From Haloarcula nitratireducens (GTDB lineage: Archaea; Halobacteriota; Halobacteria; Halobacteriales; Haloarculaceae), in contig NZ_RKLT01000012.1 in the NCBI RefSeq assembly GCF_019599505.1, positions 1-64,000 on the forward strand: a DNA stretch of 64,000 bases, in the 5' to 3' direction. Numbering within the stretch: position 1 is the stretch's first letter; each line of letters starts with the position of its first letter. Below, in pieces: positions 1 to 8,392 of this stretch. The notes beneath the pieces are model-generated. The model was not told the DNA's origin and did not search any database. It saw only the letters and a program-made list of their open reading frames with translations. The position numbers were made by a program, and so were the translations under genes.

Positions 1-1975
1 CTTCGAGGAGGTCGAGACAGTTGTTGCGTTCACACAGCTGCTCTGCGGTTCGGGTGACAACCCCACCGTCGGTCGTCGCGTGGACGTGTGAAAGGTCGAA
101 GCCGAGATCCTCGAACAGCCCGGGCTTTCCGGCGAAGTGGGGCGTCCCGTCAAGATTCGCCCGGACACCCTTCCCAGTAATGCTCTCGAACTCGTCAATC
201 TCACGTTCGGCGACACCGGCTGCGCCCGCCTCTGAGACGATAGCTTCGCTGATGGGGTGTTCACTGCGCTGTTCGAGTCCGCGGGCACACCGAAGGACAT
301 CGTCCTCAGTGTTGCCGTTCAGCGGCACGACGTTGGTGACGGTGAGTTCGCCCTTCGTGAGCGTCCCTGTCTTGTCGAAGGCGACGATGTCGACCGCGCC
401 CATCGCTTCGAGGTGGTTCCCACCTTTGATGAGGACCCCGTTCTTCGCGGCGCTGGTTATGCCCGACACGACCGAGACAGGCGTCGAGATGACGAACGCG
501 CATGGACAGGCGAGCACTAGTAGGGTGAGACCGTAAACGACGGCTGTCGACCACGTTGTCCCAAGGATGTATGGACTGCCCACCGTGACGAGGACGGCGA
601 ACGCGACGACGACCGGCGTATAGTATGCAGAGAAGCGCTCGACGAACTGCTCGCGTTCGGTCTTGTTGGCTTGGGCGTCCTCAACCATCTCGACGATGCG
701 GGAGAGCGTATTGTCGCCGGCCTCCGAAGTGACTTCCACTTCGAGGTAGCCCTCCTCATTGATGGTGCCGGCGTACACCTCGTCGCCGTCGGTCTTATCG
801 ACGGGCACGCTCTCACCAGTGATCGGTGCTTGGTTTACTGCGCTCTCGCCGTCAACGACCGTACCATCCATCGGAATCTTCTCTCCAGGTTTGACGACCA
901 CGATATCACCGACCGCAACCTCGTCGACTGGAATCGTCTCCTCGGTTCCGTTCCGTTTGACGGTCGCCTCGTCCGGAGAGAGATCCATCAACTCTTGGAG
1001 CGAATTGCGTGCACGGTCCATCGAGTAGCGCTCGAGGAGTTCCGCGATACTGAAGAGGAACGCGAGTGTGGCGGCTTCGAAATAGAGCGCCTCCCCGAAC
1101 GCGAGACTTGCGACGAGCGCCCCGAGAATGGCGATCGACATCAGGAAGTCGATGTCAAGGTTCACATTCCGGGCGGAATAGTACCCGTTCCGGAGGATTT
1201 CCTGGCCGCCAACGGCGATGGCGATTAGAAATAGTACGTCTGCAACGAGGAGTTCGCTGCCGACGAAACTTGCGACCTGGATATTCTGCTCGAGGAGAAC
1301 GAACTCGAAGAGGAGACCGAGTGCGACGAAGCCACCACTGATCCACGTCTTGATTGCACGTGCGCCCGTCCAGATCCGCTCCTGTGAATCGCGGTCGTCG
1401 CTGCCCTCGATGCCGTCGGCAGTAGTGTTTGTGACCTCGTAGCCCGCGCTCTCGATGGCGGCGACGATGTCTTCCGCAGTAACGGTCGTCGAATCGTACG
1501 TGACCGCAACCTTGCCGGTCGTTGGCTGCGGGTCCGACATCGACACACCAGCGACCCCCTCGAGCGCGTTCTCGACCTTGCCAGCACACGAGGGACAGTC
1601 CATTTCCGGGACTGTGAATTTCGCCGTGACCGCCCCGGAATTGTCGACATCGTATCCTGCTTTCTCCACACGGTCGACGATGGCGTCTGCTGTCGTCTGG
1701 TCGCTCTCGTAGGAGACAGTGAGTGTCCCTGTTGTCACCTGCGGGTCAACATCGTTGATGCCGTCGATTTTCTGGACGCTGTTCTCGACTTTCCCAGCAC
1801 AAGACGGACAATCCATCTCGGGAACCGAGAACTGAGCGACGGTACCATCTTCTATTGCTGTCGTGCTTGCTTCGTCATATTCGTGATCATGATCGTGATC
1901 GTGCTCTTCGTCATCGTGGTCGTGTGCATGGGATTCCGCGGCCGCGTTGTGTGAATCCCGACCAGACGAGGTCAT
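1..1975 (-). CDS. Zn/Cd/Pb-type P1B heavy-metal ATPase (3' end outside window)
   Basis: Exports soft divalent metals across the cytoplasmic membrane at the cost of ATP. Reading from the ATG at 1975 there is a His/Asp-rich head (about residues 16-32). Two heavy-metal-associated domains follow, each carrying MDCPSC (about residues 54-59 and 125-130). Further on come membrane helices, a TGES actuator loop, the membrane metal site ACPCAFVISTPVSV, and the phosphorylation motif DKTGTLTKG. The CPC motif followed by FVISTP fits the Zn/Cd/Pb (ZntA/CadA) branch rather than the copper branch, which has CPCALGLATP. The C-terminal part of the ATP-binding domain lies beyond the left edge. A TATA-like box about 25 bases upstream and a palindrome behind it suggest metal-responsive, leaderless transcription. 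Confidence 0.95.
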   Translation of the reverse strand, partial: MTSSGRDSHNAAAESHAHDHDDEEHDHDHDHEYDEASTTAIEDGTVAQFSVPEMDCPSCAGKVENSVQKIDGINDVDPQVTTGTLTVSYESDQTTADAIVDRVEKAGYDVDNSGAVTAKFTVPEMDCPSCAGKVENALEGVAGVSMSDPQPTTGKVAVTYDSTTVTAEDIVAAIESAGYEVTNTTADGIEGSDDRDSQERIWTGARAIKTWISGGFVALGLLFEFVLLEQNIQVASFVGSELLVADVLFLIAIAVGGQEILRNGYYSARNVNLDIDFLMSIAILGALVASLAFGEALYFEAATLAFLFSIAELLERYSMDRARNSLQELMDLSPDEATVKRNGTEETIPVDEVAVGDIVVVKPGEKIPMDGTVVDGESAVNQAPITGESVPVDKTDGDEVYAGTINEEGYLEVEVTSEAGDNTLSRIVEMVEDAQANKTEREQFVERFSAYYTPVVVAFAVLVTVGSPYILGTTWSTAVVYGLTLLVLACPCAFVISTPVSVVSGITSAAKNGVLIKGGNHLEAMGAVDIVAFDKTGTLTKGELTVTNVVPLNGNTEDDVLRCARGLEQRSEHPISEAIVSEAGAAGVAEREIDEFESITGKGVRANLDGTPHFAGKPGLFEDLGFDLSHVHATTDGGVVTRTAEQLCERNNCLDLLE

Positions 1976-1997
1976 TATGGAACGCTAGACAGCCCTC

Positions 1998-2007
1998 TTT
2001 TATTAAT
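1998..2007 (-). promoter_or_regulatory. TATA-like promoter element of the Zn/Cd ATPase gene
   Basis: On the minus strand this reads GATTAATAAA and lies 23-32 bases before the ATG at 1975. This is the spacing expected for an archaeal TATA box serving a leaderless transcript. Confidence 0.5.
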
Positions 2008-2024
2008 CTAGCTGCTATATATGG

Positions 2025-2058
2025 GGGTGTAATTACACCCATATTATTAAAATATGGG
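2025..2058. promoter_or_regulatory. Overlapping palindromes, candidate metal-regulator operator
   Basis: GGGTGTAATTACACCC at 2025-2040 is a perfect 16-base palindrome. Its right end doubles as the left arm of a second inverted repeat, CCCATAT (2038-2044) and ATATGGG (2052-2058). The pair sits just upstream of the TATA-like box of the metal ATPase gene, where an ArsR/SmtB- or MerR-like regulator would bind. No such regulator is encoded next to it in the window. Confidence 0.5.
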
Positions 2059-2165
2059 CTCTAGATTATTAACACTGGCATGTCGACTTCGTATCTTTCG
2101 TAGCTAGGAGAGTGCTACTTAGAACAAACCGTGGTCTTACAGAACTACAGGAGTTAGGAGTTCGT

Positions 2166-2447
2166 ATGACGATCACTCTTGACCAAGTTGAACTCCCGAA
2201 TGGTGCTACAGTACGGACTGGCTCAACCATAGTTGTGCTCTCCACACTCACACAATTTCGTGGGAATCCGGGGTTGGGGACCGAGCGTAAAGTAAATGAA
2301 ATACTCGTTGCAGAGGGGAGAGAAACCGACTTGGATGGAGATGTCCTGATTTCTTTCGAACAGTCACAGGAACCATTGTCACAGATTCGATTGAAGCAAC
2401 TGGCATATGGCGTCGAAAATGGAGAGATTGTTCTCGGTGAAAAATAG
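2166..2447 (+). CDS. Small hypothetical protein
   Basis: Encodes 93 residues from the ATG at 2166. A GTG at 2112 in the same frame would add 18 residues. The sequence is acidic and non-repetitive, with alternating beta-like stretches, and has no recognisable motif, Cys cluster or membrane segment. It is transcribed divergently from the metal ATPase, sharing the palindrome-bearing intergenic region, so joint control is possible. Coding status rests on composition alone; I do not recognise the family. Confidence 0.5.
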   Translation: MTITLDQVELPNGATVRTGSTIVVLSTLTQFRGNPGLGTERKVNEILVAEGRETDLDGDVLISFEQSQEPLSQIRLKQLAYGVENGEIVLGEK

Positions 2448-2505
2448 CAGCATAATTTAAATCAGTAGATTCTTGACGGATTATCGGCTGCTGAACTCGT
2501 CACGC

Positions 2506-3081
2506 CTACTCCTGTTCGGTAGTCTTAGCCGAACGAGTGTATGTAACCGTGATTCGACTGCTTGCAAGGACGTTATTCCCGATCGCGTCTCTCGCTGTAT
2601 CGTGGGTTGCGCCACCTTTCAGCGTGAGTTCCTCACTGAGTGCATGCACTTGGAACCGATGTTCGTATACTTTACCGGCTGGCGGACACGGCGGATTGTA
2701 TCCGGGTGGCTGTCCGGGCCGTCGTCCCTGCCGAGCGCCATCAAGCGAGTCAACGGTTGCTGTTCGAGGAATATCCGCGGGAATCCTATTTTGCGTCGGG
2801 ACGTTCCAGAGCGTCCAGAGTACTGGCTCATTGATCACGCCGCGATCATACTCGACTGCGACAGCTAGTGCAGCTGTCGGCTTGGGGATATTTTCGACAA
2901 CAAGTGGTGGAGAAACTCCCGCTCCATCACATGTGAATCGGGTTGGTAACTCACTATTAGTAGAGAACGCTGGGCTTGAGGCGTTGAAATTCGCTGCTGA
3001 CTGACCTGACGTACGTGCACAACCTGAGATTCCGGTAAAGAACGCCGCCCCGCCAGTCATTAGGAGTCGACGACGTCGCAT
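2506..3081 (-). CDS. YbhB/YbcL-family (PEBP, Raf kinase inhibitor-like) lipoprotein
   Basis: A phosphatidylethanolamine-binding-protein fold protein, likely anchored outside the membrane. The first 21 residues (MRRRRLLMTGGAAFFTGISG, then C) combine a twin-arginine-like start, a hydrophobic core and a lipobox Cys. The family's ligand-pocket motifs are visible: CDGAGVSPPL near residue 50, VLWTLWNVP near 88, and PPCPPAGKVYEHRFQVHAL near 130-148. Length (191 residues) is normal for a secreted member. The substrate is unknown for this family in archaea. Neighbours are metal-transport and ABC-exporter genes on the same strand. Confidence 0.85.
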   Translation of the reverse strand: MRRRRLLMTGGAAFFTGISGCARTSGQSAANFNASSPAFSTNSELPTRFTCDGAGVSPPLVVENIPKPTAALAVAVEYDRGVINEPVLWTLWNVPTQNRIPADIPRTATVDSLDGARQGRRPGQPPGYNPPCPPAGKVYEHRFQVHALSEELTLKGGATHDTARDAIGNNVLASSRITVTYTRSAKTTEQE

Positions 3082-3184
3082 AGTCTTGCTGGCTACTGAA
3101 TCGTCATTTGTCTTTTGAAACCGCCATGAGCGTACGTGCTGGAACTCTGGTTATAGTATACTCTTTCAGTCTCGTTCAGTGTGT

Positions 3185-3613
3185 TCAGACCTGTTTCTCG
3201 GTGTTCGAGTCAAGCGAGAGAAAAAAGTGTAGATGCTTGAAGAACCAAATACCGCTGAGCGACGACACGATCATCCCGATAGCAAGCGTCTGTGTGATCT
3301 CGTATGCAACGACAGCTACCAGTGTCGAGAGCGCAACCACGCCAAGATATCCAATAACTGAGACAATCAAATCTGGACTGCGCCTTTCGTGTGGCCACTG
3401 AGAGAACCACTCAACAGACGGAGACTCCCTATCGTATCCGATCACGATCGCGAGGACGGTTATCGCGCTGATCGGAAGCGAGAGCAAGGCTATCGACACT
3501 GTTCCGGTCCATATCAGCGCACTCACGACAACCAGTACTGGTCCTGAACAAAGGATGATCTCGAGCCACGTTTGACTGATTCCAATCCAGATATTGCCAG
3601 AATGATACGACAT
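3185..3613 (-). CDS. Hypothetical membrane protein
   Basis: A 142-residue protein with four hydrophobic segments (about residues 17-36, 41-60, 82-103 and 108-127) and a basic/aromatic loop, HERRSPD, in the middle. No functional motif is recognised. It lies 62 bases downstream of the ABC permease gene on the same strand and may be cotranscribed with it. Confidence 0.6.
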   Translation of the reverse strand: MSYHSGNIWIGISQTWLEIILCSGPVLVVVSALIWTGTVSIALLSLPISAITVLAIVIGYDRESPSVEWFSQWPHERRSPDLIVSVIGYLGVVALSTLVAVVAYEITQTLAIGMIVSSLSGIWFFKHLHFFLSLDSNTEKQV

Positions 3614-3675
3614 TCTGTTGGAAGATGTTCACCGGGACATCAGGAGAACTTTCGGATACTCGCTCCCAGAGGTTA

Positions 3676-4482
3676 CTACCAGACCAAGCGAACACTGACT
3701 ACTAGGGAACCAATAGCCCACCCGAGCAGACCGATACTGTTCGCGAGGACCGACCCTGACTGGAGCGTTGCTGCAGATGCCGACTCAATAACGAGTGCTA
3801 ATACGAGGCCACGGTACGCGCTGAGAGGACTCAGCGCGAGGAGCCATGGAAGTGAACTGGGAGACAGGACGTTCGTTGCAAGTCCGGTGAGGATCGCCAC
3901 ATCCAGCCCGAGTGCGAGCATGACGGCAACTAAGACGACCATCGAAATCGCTTGCTGCAACCGATTTACAGCAGCCGAAACGGCCGTTATGACTGTGAAA
4001 AACACTACTGCCGCTATCGTCGTCAGCACGCTAAAACGGACGAACAACAGTGCGCCATTGTACGCTGTTCGGCGGAGGAGATAGTCAGTCGAACCGCTAG
4101 GCGAGAGCTGAACTACTACTCCGACTATGAATAATGATGCGAGGACGATGCTGACGATAGCAGTCACTCGGCCGAGAAGGACACCACCGGTATACGCTAC
4201 TCGTGGAATCGGAAACGAACGAACCATATCGAGCTCTCCTGAGAGGTCGTCGGCTAGAAGTGCACGATAGCCGAACGCGGCCCCTAAGACGACGAGGAGG
4301 GCCTCCAGTGGCGTGAGGATGCCCAGAATGACGGAAATGTACCCGGAGACACCGCCAATCGCACTGAGTGCGAGAACCGCAACTACAAAGCCCAGAGCGA
4401 TAACCCCGTACGTCCGAGACCGAATGATTGTCCGAAATTCTCGCTCGAAGACAGCGAGCAGTCGGTTCTCTGAATCCGTCAT
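3676..4482 (-). CDS. ABC-2 type transporter permease (NosY-like)
   Basis: Membrane subunit of an ABC exporter, 268 residues from the ATG at 4482 (MTDSENRLLAVFEREFRTI). I prefer this start to the upstream ATG at 4653. The extra residues are basic and unlike the family, whereas the chosen start opens with the amphipathic segment usual for ABC-2 permeases. Six hydrophobic segments can be seen. Upstream on the same strand is the gene for the ATP-binding subunit, which is broken, so this permease probably lacks its own motor. NosY of copper-site assembly is the closest familiar relative, but this is inference from fold and layout. Confidence 0.8.
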   Translation of the reverse strand: MTDSENRLLAVFEREFRTIIRSRTYGVIALGFVVAVLALSAIGGVSGYISVILGILTPLEALLVVLGAAFGYRALLADDLSGELDMVRSFPIPRVAYTGGVLLGRVTAIVSIVLASLFIVGVVVQLSPSGSTDYLLRRTAYNGALLFVRFSVLTTIAAVVFFTVITAVSAAVNRLQQAISMVVLVAVMLALGLDVAILTGLATNVLSPSSLPWLLALSPLSAYRGLVLALVIESASAATLQSGSVLANSIGLLGWAIGSLVVSVRLVW

Positions 4483-4501
4483 CTCTCTGAAGTCTGAGGC
4501 C

Positions 4502-5076
4502 TTACCCGTACGTTCGATCCGACGTATGATAGTCGTACGGGTCCGTGTCCGTAGCGGGATGATACTGTTCTGCATAGGAATATTCGTCTGCAAGTCGTGC
4601 AGTTTTCTCTGGAGACACTGGTGAGGCGAGTGGCGCTGTATCGATGACGCCACTCGATCGGAGGCCCGGAACGACCGTCTGAAGTGCCCGAAGCATCGCT
4701 ACGGCTGGCGACCGGACAAGCCGATGGTCTCGAGTATTCTGCCGGTATCGGTTGCATCGGCTAAGAGAGTGCCATAGAATTCGAGGGTTTCACGCACAGT
4801 CTGTGAAGCGCGAAGATTAGGATGCTGTGGCAAATAACCGATTGGCCGAGCTGACCCGGAGGGGCGAGCGATTGTTCCTTCTGAAGGAGTGAGTAATCCA
4901 GTAATGATTTGGAGCAGTGTGGTCTTTCCGGACCCGTTGGGCCCGACGAGTGCCAAGAATTCCCCTGTCTTGACCGACAACGAAATTTCGTCTAAGACAG
5001 TCACTGTGCCGAACTGATGACTGATATCGTCCGCAACGAAGATGGTATCCTCGCTTGAGCTAGTTGAGGATGGCAC
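4502..5076 (-). pseudogene. Internally deleted ABC transporter ATPase (NosF-like) fused out of frame to another gene's tail
   Basis: The ATG at 5076 opens a normal ABC ATPase N-terminus: Walker A GPNGSGKTT (about residues 44-52) and a Q-loop, GYLPQHP (about 84-90). The frame then stops at 4699, just after GLSGRQP, at 125 residues. The LSGGQ signature, Walker B and switch His of a normal 230-300-residue subunit are missing. A different frame then runs from about 4696 to 4502, reading LQTVVPGLRSSGVIDTAP and ending just before the permease start. That tail resembles the C-terminus of a NosD-like protein (weak inference). A deletion that joined two neighbouring genes and shifted frame explains the arrangement. 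Confidence 0.7.
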
Positions 5077-5259
5077 GGTCTCTCGATACTGAGATACGTG
5101 CTAGCCAAGTATGTGTCTTGTCTTGAGGTCGTTTGGGAAGCGCCGATAGTGACGGGATAGATCTCCGGTCATCAGTCATGGTTGTGTGCGAGGTCCACCT
5201 GTCGTCGCTACTCATCGGAATCAGTCAGGTAAAAGTGACTCGTCGGCTAAGGTCTACTA

Positions 5260-6423
5260 ATGTCACTGGAACGGTCGTCCGCTCTTCGTTCGGTTCGGTT
5301 ACTTTCAGTCTTTACCTTCTTTTTCGTCGCCCTCACACAAATTCCGGCCGTCTCTGCACACGGTGCGACCGCAACCGGTGGACTCTCCCAGAGACACGGG
5401 ATCGTACTCGCCCTTATCGGCATTGTTATTCTTGGCGGCGCAACCATTTTGAAGCGGCGGCAAGCTATTACATCGACAACTGCCCTAATTGGTGTCTTCC
5501 TTGGAATCGTCGTGACTGCACTCGGGGCGATTCTCTTTGAGGGCCTGTCGCCAGACCCCTCCTACATGGCAAGCTCAATGCCATTCCCGCGTTCGTGGTA
5601 CCCTCTTCTATCGCTATCCATCGGTTTCCTAATTATGATCATGAGCGCGCTTGTCGGCTGGTTTCGGTGGCCGACCCGACCACGATACACTGCCCTCGGG
5701 ACCATGATGGGGTTATGGATCACATATCCGTATCTTATCCCCGGCCCAGCTAGTTACTCACACCCGCTAGGTTATAGTATCGTTCTGGGAACGCCCGTCC
5801 TCGTCGGATACATTATCTGGAAAGACGCGGGTCATGTGCTCCGGGCGGTTCTGCAGGATCGGGTCGCTCGCCGGTTCGGGATTGGTGTTGGTGTTGTTAT
5901 CGCGTTCTTCTTCGTGTCTGCTACGGGGTATATTTCATTCTTTCCGGATGAAGGACTCCCCCACGAACGAGTGATTACCGTCCTCCCTGCGATTTACCAG
6001 CTCGTGAAGTGGCCGGTTCTCGAAGTGTATCTCCCACATATCCCGCTCTTCGTGGCAATATCGCCCGGACAGCTGATTATCGTCGGGATGTTGAGCACTC
6101 TCATTGGCTTGAATGCCACACTGATTGCTCGTCACTGGCGTGTCGAAGAACGCGCGGGGATGACAGAAGGCGCCGCCGGGAGTGCCGCTATCGTCGGTTC
6201 GTGTACCTGTGGCTGCTGTGGCCCGCTCGTCGCGAAGATCGCGGTATTGGCGGCCGGGCCGTCTATCGCGGCTCCACTCTATTGGATTTTCGTCGATTCA
6301 GCATCACCGCTGAGTACGCTATTTATCATCGCGAGTATCGTCCTGTTCACCGGAAGCCTGATCTACTCGGTCGAATCAGTGCAGCAATCCGCTAGCCCGA
6401 CCGATATCGCCCCTGCTGATTGA
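5260..6423 (+). CDS. Polytopic membrane protein with CTCGCCGP motif
   Basis: A 387-residue protein. An N-terminal signal-like helix (about residues 12-33, ending VSAHG) is followed by about eight further membrane helices. Its striking feature is the sequence VGSCTCGCCGPLVAK (about residues 310-324), a four-Cys cluster beside a helix, which suggests binding of a metal such as copper or a redox role. It is transcribed divergently from the broken ABC exporter and followed by a zinc-finger membrane protein and a second polytopic protein on the same strand. I do not recognise a named family. Confidence 0.75.
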   Translation: MSLERSSALRSVRLLSVFTFFFVALTQIPAVSAHGATATGGLSQRHGIVLALIGIVILGGATILKRRQAITSTTALIGVFLGIVVTALGAILFEGLSPDPSYMASSMPFPRSWYPLLSLSIGFLIMIMSALVGWFRWPTRPRYTALGTMMGLWITYPYLIPGPASYSHPLGYSIVLGTPVLVGYIIWKDAGHVLRAVLQDRVARRFGIGVGVVIAFFFVSATGYISFFPDEGLPHERVITVLPAIYQLVKWPVLEVYLPHIPLFVAISPGQLIIVGMLSTLIGLNATLIARHWRVEERAGMTEGAAGSAAIVGSCTCGCCGPLVAKIAVLAAGPSIAAPLYWIFVDSASPLSTLFIIASIVLFTGSLIYSVESVQQSASPTDIAPAD

Positions 6424-6548
6424 ATTGAGCATTTCGCTTGGCTTGATGGCTTTCTGTCCTGTTACTCTCAGTACAGCCGTTTCGACTGCTGAACCAGAAC
6501 CGTTTCAAATACGACTCTGCTAGCGTTCGCTATCGAATACAGATTATA

Positions 6549-6815
6549 ATGTCGCAGATACAAACTGCCGTACCTAAGGACGAAACACCGGCGGGCGAGT
6601 GTGGGTATTGCGGGCAACCATTTCCGACTACTGAGCGCCTCGTGCTTCACAAAGGACTAGAACATCCCGACCAACTCGACAAATCTGAGCGGGAGGCGTT
6701 TACGTCTACATTTTCTGCTGAAGACGATAGTCTCCGCCAGCTACGTTTAAAGATGCTTGGAGTGTTGATTCTCCTCTATTTTGCATTCCTGATGGTGTAT
6801 GCCGTCTTCGCCTGA
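6549..6815 (+). CDS. Small C2H2-like zinc-finger, tail-anchored membrane protein
   Basis: An 88-residue protein with a C2H2-type finger near the N-terminus (CGYCGQPFPTTERLVLHKGLEH, Cys at about 19 and 22, His at about 35 and 40). An acidic linker follows, then a single C-terminal helix (about residues 70-87), giving a cytoplasmic finger and a membrane tail. Such finger-plus-helix proteins are found in haloarchaea beside respiratory or metal-transport genes. It is close to the following polytopic protein gene and probably cotranscribed. Confidence 0.8.
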   Translation: MSQIQTAVPKDETPAGECGYCGQPFPTTERLVLHKGLEHPDQLDKSEREAFTSTFSAEDDSLRQLRLKMLGVLILLYFAFLMVYAVFA

Positions 6816-6828
6816 TCCAGACACGAAT

Positions 6829-8310
6829 ATGGCACCCAATAACGAGACACAGACAAAGCAGTGGTCAGCAAAACAGGCCGTGAAGACAGCTCTCTCAGCA
6901 GCTTGCTTCAGATTCACCATACAGTTTTTGGCGTGGTTCTTGGCGTTCGTCTTTGTGGTTGATACTGTCGCAGCAGCAAACGGACTCACACTTTCGAAGG
7001 GGCCGCGGGATACACTCGCCATTCCGCGGTGGCTCTATCTCACGACAGGCGGTGCCACTATCGGGGCATCAGCACTCCTCGCAAGCTTCGTCACCGACAG
7101 AACATTCGTACGTAACCTCCACAGCTGGTCGCGAGCACTCCCCACAATCAAACAGTGGTGGCGCCCGATTATGTGGCTTGGTCGCGGTCTCGGCGTCGGC
7201 ATGCTCATTCTGGCGATATATCTCGGGTTCACTGGCCCGGAGCTTCCGACCGCGAGCTTCACGATATTACTCGCGTTCGCTGGGCTTCGTGCTGGTCTGC
7301 CGATAGCAACCTATCTCATTGGAAACGTGTGGCCGATACTCAACCCGTGGCGGACTATCGCTACTGTTCTTCCCGCTGGCTTTCGCGAGTACCCGCACTG
7401 GTTGCATCGCTGGCCAGCCGTCGCTGGCTTGTTAGTTCTGGTCTGGGTCGAAGTGATTTTTCCGGTCAGCACCGTTCCAACTGTACTCGCTATGGGGATT
7501 GTTCTTTACTCGACGATAACGATTGCCGGTGCGGTCCTGTTTGGTCCACCATCGTGGTTTGACAACGCAGACCCACTCTCTGTTTTGTTTAGGCTGTACG
7601 GTGTTGTTGCCCCCATCCAACGGCACAACGGTGCGCTCCGGATAACGCTACCTGGGAGTGAACTACAGAATTCAGACGTAGTCTCGGATACCTCTGACGT
7701 TGCTTTCATCATCGCACTGATTTGGGAACTCACGTACAGCGGCTTCATTACTACTAGCGCTGGTGCAACGACTATCGAAACCCTAGTTGGTATCGTCTCG
7801 TTTGGAATCGTGGCCATTGAGACGCGGGCAATCGTCGTCTACACGATCTTGTTTTTCTGTGGCTATACCGTCTTTCTGGGCGCATACTGGTACGCGGGTC
7901 GCGTCTCACGACGCAGCACGGGTACCTACGTCACCGCTCAGACGATTGCATTTCAGTTCGCGCCACCACTCTTGGCAATTGCAGCGGGGTATCACCTTGC
8001 TCACTACGCCGGATTGTTTGTTTCGCTAAGCCCAGCACTCACCATGGCACTTACCGCTCCACTGTCCCCGCCGGCGAATCCGCTGGTTCTCTCTGTCCCA
8101 TCTTGGTTTGAAGGGCTGAGTATTGCGGCCGTGCTTATTGGACATCTTCTAGCGATCTGGGTGGCACATGCAGCCGCATATGACGTCTTCTCCAGTCGTC
8201 TTGTCGCGATTCGGAGCCAGTATCCGTTCGTTGTGGTGATGGTTGGATATACAGTAATCAGCCTCTGGATTCTTTCCCTCCCTGGAGCTACGCCACCGTA
8301 TTTGCCTTGA
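6829..8310 (+). CDS. Polytopic membrane protein, about 12 helices
   Basis: A 493-residue integral membrane protein. I prefer the ATG at 6829, 13 bases after the upstream gene, to the in-frame ATG at 6799, which overlaps that gene. Roughly twelve hydrophobic segments are separated by short loops. NVWPILNPWRT (about residues 165-175) and FGPPSWFDNADPLSVLFRLYG (split by about residue 250) are the most distinctive loops. No transporter signature is recognised. Its position between a finger protein and a P19-like iron-binding lipoprotein suggests a metal-linked transport or redox role (inference). Confidence 0.7.
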   Translation: MAPNNETQTKQWSAKQAVKTALSAACFRFTIQFLAWFLAFVFVVDTVAAANGLTLSKGPRDTLAIPRWLYLTTGGATIGASALLASFVTDRTFVRNLHSWSRALPTIKQWWRPIMWLGRGLGVGMLILAIYLGFTGPELPTASFTILLAFAGLRAGLPIATYLIGNVWPILNPWRTIATVLPAGFREYPHWLHRWPAVAGLLVLVWVEVIFPVSTVPTVLAMGIVLYSTITIAGAVLFGPPSWFDNADPLSVLFRLYGVVAPIQRHNGALRITLPGSELQNSDVVSDTSDVAFIIALIWELTYSGFITTSAGATTIETLVGIVSFGIVAIETRAIVVYTILFFCGYTVFLGAYWYAGRVSRRSTGTYVTAQTIAFQFAPPLLAIAAGYHLAHYAGLFVSLSPALTMALTAPLSPPANPLVLSVPSWFEGLSIAAVLIGHLLAIWVAHAAAYDVFSSRLVAIRSQYPFVVVMVGYTVISLWILSLPGATPPYLP

Positions 8311-8392
8311 TAGGCACTAGACCGTCCTATCGTAGCTACTCGCCCCATCTCATAATAGTCAAGTTCGAACGTGTGGACAGTGCCTAGCTTAC

